NCBI GenBank assembly: GCA_050122535.1
Contig: JASFIT010000090.1
Location: 1-12,656, forward strand
Origin: JASFEQ01 sp050122535
GTDB lineage: Bacteria > Desulfobacterota > DSM-4660 > Desulfatiglandales > HGW-15
DNA length: 12,656 bases
Reading direction: 5' to 3'
A program made the translations under genes and the position numbers. This document shows, piece by piece, positions 6,718-12,656 of the stretch (the stretch's first letter is position 1; every line of letters starts with the position of its first letter). The notes below the pieces were generated by a model. The model saw only the letters and a list, made by a program, of their open reading frames with translations, was not told where the DNA came from and searched no databases.

Positions 6718-8292
6718 ATGAACATTCCGTTCATCCTTGATAAGGCGTTGAGTCTTTATGCCGATAAAGAGGCTGTGGTTTGCGGTGAGGCCAGATTTAC
6801 TTACAAACAATTTGCTGAGCGTATCTATCGGCTTGCCAATTTTTTGCACTCCAAGGGTTTGGGGCCGGGAGACTGCGTGGCCATTCTGCATCAGAACAGT
6901 CACGAGTTCTTGGAGAGCTACTTTGCAACCGCCCAACTGGGAGTCATCCTCAATCCACTGAATTTTAGACTCTCGCCCAAGGAACTGGCCTTTATCTTAC
7001 AAGATTCGGGGGCTAGCCTTTTGATTGCATCAGAGCGTTTTGCGGGGAGCGTGGAATCCCTTGCGGAGATGAGAACAGACTTGAATCAGGTGGTCTGGAC
7101 AGGCTCTGATGTGGAGACATCCGCCCCATTGGACTCGGTGTATTATGAGGATGTCCTAAGAAATGAGAAAGCAGTCGCACCCCCTCTGCCCCACATATCG
7201 GACGATGATGTGGTCCACCTCTATTATACGAGCGGCACCACAGGACGTCCCAAAGGGGTGATGCTTTCCCACAAGAATGTCTGTGTTCATGCCCTTGCGG
7301 CCGTTGCGGAATTGAAACTGGGTGACTATGACAATTGGATCCATGTGGCGCCTCTTTTTCATCTGGCGGATGCATGGGCCACCTTTGCCGTCACTTGGGT
7401 AGGGGGAAAGCATGTTATAGCAGTTGATTTTGATCCTCCTTTGGTCCTTTCCGCCATCCAGCAGGAGCGGATCACCATCACCAACATGATTCCCACCATG
7501 TTGAACATGCTCGTTAATACGCCAGGGGTGGAAACCCATGATTTCTCTAGTCTGAGGGCTATCTTGAGCGGCGGCGCCCCCATCGCTCCTGAAGTGGTAA
7601 GAAAGATCATGGAGACCTTTAAATGTGATTATATTCAGACCTACGGCATGACAGAGACGAGCCCCTACCTTACCGTTTCCATTCTCAAAGAAAACCTGGC
7701 CCACCTTTCCGACGAGGAGCAGTTCCTCTATAAAGCCAAAACGGGTCGCCCCTTTATCGGCGTGCTGCTCAAAGTGGTCAGGGAGGACGGAACGGAGGTG
7801 GCACCAGATGATAAAGAGGTGGGGGAGATCGTTGTAAAGGGAGACATCGTGACCAGGGGTTACTGGAACAGGCCCGGGGAGACGCAAAAAGCCCTGAGGG
7901 ATGGCTGGCTTTATACGGGTGATATGGCTGTGGTGGATAGGGAGGGGTATGTAAATATTGTTGACCGCAAGAAGGACGTGATTATCACAGGAGGAGAGAA
8001 CGTCTACTCAGTGGAGGTGGAGAACATCCTGTATACCCACCCTTCTGTACTGGAGGCGGCCGTGATTGGCGTGCCCGACCCCAAATGGGGTGAGGCGGTG
8101 AAAGCAGTAGTGGTACTAAAGCCCGAGGAAACGGCGACAGCCGAAGAAATCATACAGTATTGCAAACAGCATATTGCCAGGTACAAAGCTCCGAAATCTA
8201 TTGATTTTGTATCCGAACTGCCCAAAACCGGATCAGGGAAGATTTTCAAGAAGGGACTCAAGGAGAAGTACGGATCTCAGCCGAATGCCTAG
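6718..8292 (+). CDS. AMP-forming acyl-CoA ligase (fatty/aromatic acid-CoA synthetase family)
   Basis: This adenylate-forming enzyme joins a carboxylic acid to CoA through an acyl-AMP intermediate, consuming ATP. The 524-residue protein is complete for the ANL family: P-loop-like YTSGTTGRPKG (170-180), YGMTE (309-313), YTGD (399-402), hinge-region DRKKD (416-420), GGENVYS (425-431), and the adenylation lysine K508 in PKTGSGK. It has no signal peptide or membrane span. Substrate class (medium/long-chain, dicarboxylic, aromatic) cannot be decided from motifs. Its position, divergent from livG, suggests activation of what the importer brings in; this is inference. The ATG at 6718 has AAAGGGGG about 13 bases upstream, a long spacing, and AGG immediately before it. 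The stop TAG abuts a palindromic element. Confidence 0.92.
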   Translation: MNIPFILDKALSLYADKEAVVCGEARFTYKQFAERIYRLANFLHSKGLGPGDCVAILHQNSHEFLESYFATAQLGVILNPLNFRLSPKELAFILQDSGASLLIASERFAGSVESLAEMRTDLNQVVWTGSDVETSAPLDSVYYEDVLRNEKAVAPPLPHISDDDVVHLYYTSGTTGRPKGVMLSHKNVCVHALAAVAELKLGDYDNWIHVAPLFHLADAWATFAVTWVGGKHVIAVDFDPPLVLSAIQQERITITNMIPTMLNMLVNTPGVETHDFSSLRAILSGGAPIAPEVVRKIMETFKCDYIQTYGMTETSPYLTVSILKENLAHLSDEEQFLYKAKTGRPFIGVLLKVVREDGTEVAPDDKEVGEIVVKGDIVTRGYWNRPGETQKALRDGWLYTGDMAVVDREGYVNIVDRKKDVIITGGENVYSVEVENILYTHPSVLEAAVIGVPDPKWGEAVKAVVVLKPEETATAEEIIQYCKQHIARYKAPKSIDFVSELPKTGSGKIFKKGLKEKYGSQPNA

Positions 8293-8423
8293 CAGGCTGC
8301 TGGAAAACGCTGTGACCATCCTCTGATGTCATTCCCGCGAAGGCGGGAATCCAGTTATTTTCCTAAGTTCTGGACTCCCGCCTCCGCGGGAGTGACAATA
8401 TGGTGGCGTTTTTCAGCAAGCTG
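8293..8423. repeat. Nested palindromic element (MITE/REP-like)
   Basis: Imperfect 18-base outer termini, 8293-8310 and 8406-8423, match as inverted repeats at 15 of 18 positions (core TGCTG.AAAACGC). Inside are two 28-base arms, 8327-8354 and 8370-8397, complementary at 25 of 28. Each arm is itself a perfect 8-bp hairpin: ATTCCCGC/GCGGGAAT (8331-8350) and ACTCCCGC/GCGGGAGT (8374-8393). Similar GTCATTCCCGCG...GCGGGAAT units are familiar intergenic repeats in proteobacterial genomes. The element starts directly after the ligase stop and lies between two convergent genes, so it may also act as a bidirectional terminator. Confidence 0.75.
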
Positions 8424-8556
8424 ATACTTGCCAGTACTATAAATTCGAATACGAGAAGATTGTGTTTTGGACTCATTCAGTGATGGGCTGTTCTTGAATG
8501 ACGATATGTGAAAAGATATTCCAATGACGGAGTGAAGCGAAGCCAAATATGGAAGG
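8424..8556. other. Spacer between palindromic element and kinase stop codon
   Basis: No gene is seen. A CATTCA/TGAATG pair (about 8474-8500) and two ATGACG copies, at about 8498 and 8524, are the only structure. Part of this (CCAATGACGGAGTGAAGCGAAGC) may belong to a further degenerate repeat. No clear intrinsic terminator for the minus-strand kinase is present apart from the palindromic element beyond. Confidence 0.4.
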
Positions 8557-11085
8557 CTATCCTTTCCCACCTCCAGCTTTTAGCTGGTCCATTTTGGCGA
8601 TCATAACCCTTAAGTACTTGGCGAACTCTCCGGCGCTTCGAAATCTTTGATTTGGGTTTTTTGCAAGAGCCTTGTCAATCATTTGCTCACATGGTTTTGG
8701 AACTTTAGGATTTATTTGGCGTGGAGAGGGATGTCTGCCCTGTGTGATTTGATAAAAAAGATTGGCCAAGGTCTTTCCATGAAAGGGCAACTGTCCGGTT
8801 AGCAGTTCATAGAAAACCACCCCAACGGAAAAGATATCTGAGCGACCATCCAGTTCCTGTCCATTAATCTGCTCTGGAGACATATAATTTGGCGTTCCGA
8901 GCACAATTCCGCTCTTGGTTTGGGAATCTGAAACCGCCTTGGCAATTCCAAAATCCGTGACCTTTACCTTTCCATCTTTTAGAAGCATGATGTTGGCCGG
9001 CTTAATGTCCCTGTGGATAACCCCTTGTGCATGGGCATAATCTAAGGCCTTGGCCGTCTCCGCCAAGATATAGAGGATCTTTCTCAGGGGAAGGAGAGAT
9101 CCTTTTCGACAGTATTTTTGCAAGTTCTCTCCATTTAAGAACTCCATGGCCAAGTAACTGAGATCGAAATCTTCTCCCACGTCATAGACAGCGACAATAG
9201 AGGGATGGGAGAGCTTCCCTGCAATTTGGGCTTCCCTGAAAAAACGATCTTTTATTTCCTGGAGACGATCCTCTTCAAATTCGTCGGAAAAACGGATGGT
9301 CTTGATGGCTAAGAGACGGTTTATTTTAGGATCTTTTGCCTTGTAGACAATTCCCATCGCACCCTGCCCCAGTTCCTCGATGACCTCATATCTTCCCACA
9401 GTGGGTCTGATCTCCAGGTCATCTGAGACCACTATTTTGTCTTCCTTTTTCCCCTCAAATCCGCCCAAGGCGAGAGAGCCAATGACCTTCTTCAGTTTGG
9501 GCATGCGCTCATTTAAGTCCCTAAAATGTGCGTCTTTTTGGGTTATATACTCATACACGGAGATGGCCTTGTTTATCATCCTCTTGCGCTCGTAATCGAG
9601 GCCCAGGTTGTAAATCACATCTTTCATGGCATCATCCAGAGGAATCTTTCGAAATTTTTCAAACGCCAAATCGAGCAATCCCTGGCTCTGAAAACTGAGT
9701 CCCAACATTCTATTGGTCTCTATACTCTCTCTAAGGCCCAACTGCTTCTGCCTCAAAAAAAGCTCCCTTACAGAGGTCACCAAATAGATAGTGATCAGGG
9801 AGAGGCCGATATAGAGGGTCTTGAGCCATATGTTAAGTACCGTGAATGAGAGGATACCCATCATAAGCACAAGAAAAAGCAACCCCAGGGTAGCCCCCGT
9901 GCGATTTACAAAGCTTAGACGAGGATGGACTATTGAGGCGAACAGGCATAATAGAAGCAGGATGAAGCTCTCCACATATTTCATGAAATCGGGGCGCCGC
10001 AGGTATCGGCCGTTCATCAGATCGTCTATGATATTGGCCGTAAGCTCAACGCGAGGCATCTCGGGGTCAACAGGCGTATTTATCGTGGGGGCCCCTTCTG
10101 CCGTATACCCGATAAGCACAATCTTATTACTAAATACGGCAGGCACCTTTTTCACCTTCATGATATCAATGAAAGAATAATAGGGAAATGATCGTCTTGC
10201 CCCTTTGAATTTGATGAAAATCTCCCCTTTTGGGGAGGGCATGATGGGTGTCGTGAGTTGGATCCCCTTGCCCTGGGAGATGACCTGCTCAGGCCTCTTA
10301 TCCAAATAGTCAACGGCCATTCGAAAGGCCATGGAGGGTATGATGTGACCCCTGAAATTGATGAAAAGAAGGTGCACTTGGCCTTTCAGGAACTCAAGGG
10401 GCGGAGCGTTTATGTGCCCGAGACCGTGACTGTTCTCTGAGAGCTCCACAAAGGGGGTTGTTAATTGGTTGACTGAGGCAATATGCTTGAATTCCGTCCT
10501 AACCGAAGGCGATCTCAGTGAATTCCTTGCCAGAAAAGAGTCTTGGGTAAGCACCAGTTCTGTGTCGTATCCACCGTAATTGCCCACAACGGGTAGGATG
10601 ATGTTCCCGCTCTCTTTGACAGAGTGGGAAAGGACTTTATCGTTATCCAGGTTTTTTTCAATTTCCTCTAACCGATTCAATATCCAGGTCTCTTTCTGGG
10701 TTGGCTTGCCCCGACGCAAAATAGCCCCATGGAGATCCCTCACCTCCATGAGTCCCTGATTTTGCTCCCTATTACTGAAGAGTAGGTCGAGGCCGATCAG
10801 CTTGGCGCCATTATCCTTGAGGATCCCGATCATATCGGCAATAACACGTCTGGGCCAAGGCCAGGGACCCAATTGCTTGATACTCTTATTGTCAATGTTA
10901 ACGATAGCAATCCTGTTCTGACCCACGTTGCGCGGTGCATCCAGTCGCATCTCAACGCCATAGATGACCCTTTCGAGGGACTCAAAGATTCCTAAGGAAA
11001 ATTGAAATATAAGGGGCAAGATGAAGACGAGTGCCACGAGGGCACCCACGAGGATGTCTTCTCTTTTGATGGGTATTTTTTTCAT
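8557..11085 (-). CDS. CHASE2-sensor transmembrane Ser/Thr protein kinase (Hanks type) with TPR-like linker
   Basis: This membrane receptor kinase senses an unknown extracytoplasmic signal and phosphorylates Ser/Thr of cytoplasmic partners. Order over 842 residues: N-terminal helix (12-34); CHASE2 domain about 45-365, opening with RIAIVNIDNKSIKQLGPWPWPRR and closing with KIVLIGYTAEG...TPVDPEMPRVE; three membrane helices (about 371-440), usual after CHASE2; a TPR-like segment (455-520); and the kinase (566-826). All catalytic elements are present: GQGAMG (573-578), Lys595, alphaC Glu618, HRD (691-693), Asn698, DFG (711-713), and SPE (736-738) in place of APE. A predicted coiled stretch (about 110-150) lies inside CHASE2. 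The ATG at 11085 has GAGGAGA directly upstream. The gene is divergent from a secretion/pilus ATPase and has its own promoter. Targets are unknown. Confidence 0.93.
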   Translation of the reverse strand: MKKIPIKREDILVGALVALVFILPLIFQFSLGIFESLERVIYGVEMRLDAPRNVGQNRIAIVNIDNKSIKQLGPWPWPRRVIADMIGILKDNGAKLIGLDLLFSNREQNQGLMEVRDLHGAILRRGKPTQKETWILNRLEEIEKNLDNDKVLSHSVKESGNIILPVVGNYGGYDTELVLTQDSFLARNSLRSPSVRTEFKHIASVNQLTTPFVELSENSHGLGHINAPPLEFLKGQVHLLFINFRGHIIPSMAFRMAVDYLDKRPEQVISQGKGIQLTTPIMPSPKGEIFIKFKGARRSFPYYSFIDIMKVKKVPAVFSNKIVLIGYTAEGAPTINTPVDPEMPRVELTANIIDDLMNGRYLRRPDFMKYVESFILLLLCLFASIVHPRLSFVNRTGATLGLLFLVLMMGILSFTVLNIWLKTLYIGLSLITIYLVTSVRELFLRQKQLGLRESIETNRMLGLSFQSQGLLDLAFEKFRKIPLDDAMKDVIYNLGLDYERKRMINKAISVYEYITQKDAHFRDLNERMPKLKKVIGSLALGGFEGKKEDKIVVSDDLEIRPTVGRYEVIEELGQGAMGIVYKAKDPKINRLLAIKTIRFSDEFEEDRLQEIKDRFFREAQIAGKLSHPSIVAVYDVGEDFDLSYLAMEFLNGENLQKYCRKGSLLPLRKILYILAETAKALDYAHAQGVIHRDIKPANIMLLKDGKVKVTDFGIAKAVSDSQTKSGIVLGTPNYMSPEQINGQELDGRSDIFSVGVVFYELLTGQLPFHGKTLANLFYQITQGRHPSPRQINPKVPKPCEQMIDKALAKNPNQRFRSAGEFAKYLRVMIAKMDQLKAGGGKG

Positions 11086-11243
11086 TCTCCTCTATGGGTG
11101 ATCCTTGGACACTTTCCCCTGCCCCGAAAAAGCAAGGTCTGTTTCAGAATCCTTTTGAGCAGATGCATATCGCAGGCACGGGGAGATTCGTCCCAAGAAC
11201 CACACAATTGAACGAATTCTATCGTTATCTTAGAAGCTTACAT

Positions 11244-11272
11244 ATATTAAATGTACAGCGGCTTAATGTCAA
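11244..11272 (-). promoter_or_regulatory. Sigma70-type promoter for the CHASE2 kinase
   Basis: On the minus strand a perfect TTGACA -35 box (11267-11272) is followed by a 17-base spacer and TATAAT-like TAATAT (11244-11249), which keeps the most conserved first, second and last positions. Transcription would begin near 11237, leaving a leader of about 150 nt before the kinase ATG. Confidence 0.6.
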
Positions 11273-11608
11273 AATAATTCCGAATCCAATAAGCCTTTGC
11301 AAATCACCAGAGAGGTGAAATTATGTGAATCCCTCCCCAATAAAAGAACCACTTGGCCCAGTATTTAAGAGCTCTGTAACCCACTCTCCGTGGCCTCAGT
11401 AGCACGGATCAAGACTTCGTGGGGATATTTGTCCTGGCAGGGGGGAATTTGAGCCAGATTCGATGATTTCACTTGAAAATATAGCCAAAAAATATTAAAG
11501 TTAACGGGTAGTTAAAATTTATAAAGGAAATATAAGCCTTTTCGGGGTAGCTTTGCAGGTTGAACCTTCAAACTGAATTCTGACTTCCTTACAGGGTGAG
11601 GGTTCTTG

Positions 11609-11631
11609 CTCCAGGGGTGCGAGTCCTGGAG
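11609..11631 (+). promoter_or_regulatory. Hairpin in the leader of the GspE/PilB-like gene
   Basis: CTCCAGG (11609-11615) and CCTGGAG (11625-11631) form a perfect 7-bp stem with a 9-base loop, extendable by a G-U pair at the base. It ends 45 bases before the ATPase start. No T-run follows, so it is not a terminator; a role in mRNA stability or translation is possible but unproven. Confidence 0.35.
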
Positions 11632-11676
11632 TCACGCAGGTCCATGGGATAAAGAGCAGGGAACAACGGAGCAGGG

Positions 11677-12656
11677 ATGGAAATACCGAACATACAAGAC
11701 GCAAAACCGAAAAAGACGGATAGGAATAAACAAAAGAAGAATGCTGCCTCCAGACGCAAATTAGGAGACTTATTGGTTGAAACCGGACTTTTGCCACCCG
11801 AGAAACTCACTGAGGCCCTCAATATTCAGAGACAGACGGGCAAAAGACTGGGGCAGATATTGATGGAGATGGAGATCATTTCCGAGGATGAGATGGCCTT
11901 CGCCCTGGCCATGCAACTGAAGATCCCTTTCATTGATCTCAATGGGTATGAACTTCAGTCCGAGGTGGTGGAAGCGATCCCAGAGGAGGTTTCTCGTAAG
12001 TTTGTCTGCATTCCCGTAGCCTTGAAAGAGAATATTCTTGATGTGGCTATGGCTGATCCCCTCGACCTGAACATGATCAAGGATCTGCAATTTATTACGG
12101 GATACAGCATTCAGCCGGCGATTTCGACCCCCAGTCAAATTGTGGAGGCGCTTCAAGAGCATTACCACCCGGAAAAAACCATTGGCGAAGTGGCGAACGA
12201 GTTTGGCGGCGAAGAATTGATGGAGTTCTTGCCGGAAGGGGAGGTGGAAGAGGAAGAGCAAGAGGACGAACTCATTGAAGTGGGGCATGACTCACCCTTT
12301 GTGAAGATGGTGGACCTGATCATCAAGAATGCCATTAAGAAGGGCGCCAGTGATGTTCACATTGAGGCACAAGAAAATCAGGTCAGGGTTAGAAATCGTG
12401 TGGATGGGGTATTGCAGGACTCTATTAAACTCCCCAAATGGACCCAGCCCATCATTATTTCCCGGATTAAGGTATTAGGGGCCATGGACATATCAGAGAG
12501 ACGGCTTCCCCAAGACGGGAGGATAAGAGTGAGGGCCAAAAATATCGCGGTGGACCTTCGGGTCTCTACCCTCCCCACCTATTATGGTGAAAAGGCCGTT
12601 ATAAGGATCTTGAATAAGGAGTCCACCTTCCTCTCTTTGGATGATCTGGGTTTCAG
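11677..12656 (+). CDS. GspE/PilB-family secretion or type IV pilus ATPase, partial (3' end beyond window)
   Basis: This cytoplasmic hexameric ATPase of the type II secretion / type IV pilus superfamily drives assembly of pilin-like subunits. The first 326 residues are in the window. They comprise a basic, lysine-rich N-terminal extension (1-27) and a MshEN domain with two 24-residue motifs, KLGDLLVETG...Q (28-51) and RLGQILMEME...Q (57-80), 5 residues apart, which is the c-di-GMP-binding signature. The rest of the N-terminal domain runs to about 163, then a very acidic linker (178-202). The N2 domain follows with ASDVHIE (224-230), DGVLQD, SERRLPQDGR (273-282) and YGEKAVIRIL. Walker A and B would follow past the edge. 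The ATG has GGAG (11668-11671) 5 bases upstream. The product could be PilB, GspE or MshE; the visible part does not decide. Confidence 0.9.
   Translation, partial: MEIPNIQDAKPKKTDRNKQKKNAASRRKLGDLLVETGLLPPEKLTEALNIQRQTGKRLGQILMEMEIISEDEMAFALAMQLKIPFIDLNGYELQSEVVEAIPEEVSRKFVCIPVALKENILDVAMADPLDLNMIKDLQFITGYSIQPAISTPSQIVEALQEHYHPEKTIGEVANEFGGEELMEFLPEGEVEEEEQEDELIEVGHDSPFVKMVDLIIKNAIKKGASDVHIEAQENQVRVRNRVDGVLQDSIKLPKWTQPIIISRIKVLGAMDISERRLPQDGRIRVRAKNIAVDLRVSTLPTYYGEKAVIRILNKESTFLSLDDLGF

Larger units (their letters stand above)
11086..11676. other. Divergent intergenic region between kinase and ATPase genes
   Basis: This 591-bp region holds the minus-strand kinase promoter (11244-11272) and its leader. 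It also has a very A+T-rich tract (about 11470-11535) likely to include the ATPase promoter, though no good -35/-10 pair is seen there. A hairpin lies at 11609-11631. Several short open frames occur, none convincing: minus 11082-11168 overlapping the kinase start, plus 11163-11318, and minus 11365-11472. A small TCACC/GGTGA hairpin sits near 11305-11319. I recognised no tRNA or known riboswitch. Confidence 0.5.

Noticed and set aside
7156..7887. 243-codon minus-strand frame inside the acyl-CoA ligase gene
   Set aside because: Antisense to a complete ANL-family enzyme; composition (many His, Gly, Arg) is typical of a shadow of the coding strand.
11515..11580. Possible c-di-GMP (GEMM) riboswitch upstream of the MshEN ATPase
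   Set aside because: The GGGGTAGC and GGTTGAACC pieces recall parts of the motif, but the conserved core and pairing order are not there.
11770..12288. 172-codon minus-strand frame at the right end
   Set aside because: Antisense to the GspE/PilB-like gene, whose forward frame is open to the window end and carries clear family motifs.

Overview
The window is a bacterial chromosomal segment of roughly 50% G+C. It looks like an anaerobic Desulfobacterota (former Deltaproteobacteria) genome. This is an inference from gene content: a FolD of the type common there, a branched-chain-amino-acid-type ABC importer beside an acyl-CoA ligase, a CHASE2 Ser/Thr kinase, a MshEN-type secretion/pilus ATPase, and a nested-palindrome intergenic repeat. 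No rRNA, tRNA, CRISPR array, phage gene or transposase gene was found.

Layout, left to right. Positions 1-444 are non-coding: a large stem-loop (24-103), a T-tract, and a good sigma70-type promoter (302-329) in front of folD (445-1353, +). folD ends at a strong hairpin (1384-1420). After an A+T-rich gap come three codirectional + strand transporter genes: a periplasmic solute-binding protein (1801-3048), LivH permease (3129-4013) and LivM permease (4016-4960). The two ATPases of the same importer, LivG and LivF, lie on the opposite strand (5742-6461 and 5026-5736) and converge on livM. An AMP-forming acyl-CoA ligase (6718-8292, +) diverges from livG. Together these six genes look like one uptake-and-activation module: a carboxylic acid or amino-acid-like compound is bound in the periplasm, imported by LivHMGF, and possibly thioesterified to CoA. 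The substrate cannot be read from sequence.

Positions 8293-8556 separate the ligase from the convergent kinase gene. They hold a 131-bp nested palindromic element (8293-8423) that starts at the base after the ligase stop codon. The 842-residue membrane protein on the minus strand (8557-11085) combines a CHASE2 sensor, three transmembrane helices, a TPR-like segment and a complete Hanks-type kinase. It has a near-consensus promoter at 11244-11272 and a 150-nt leader. After a 590-bp divergent intergenic region, a GspE/PilB-family ATPase (11677 to the window end, +) begins. It carries a tandem MshEN c-di-GMP-binding signature and is cut by the window edge before its Walker A motif.

I found no clearly new biological system. 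The points most worth a second look are the convergent split of the importer, the CHASE2-TPR-kinase divergent from a likely c-di-GMP-responsive ATPase, and the nested palindromic element whose two arms differ yet each stay perfectly self-complementary.
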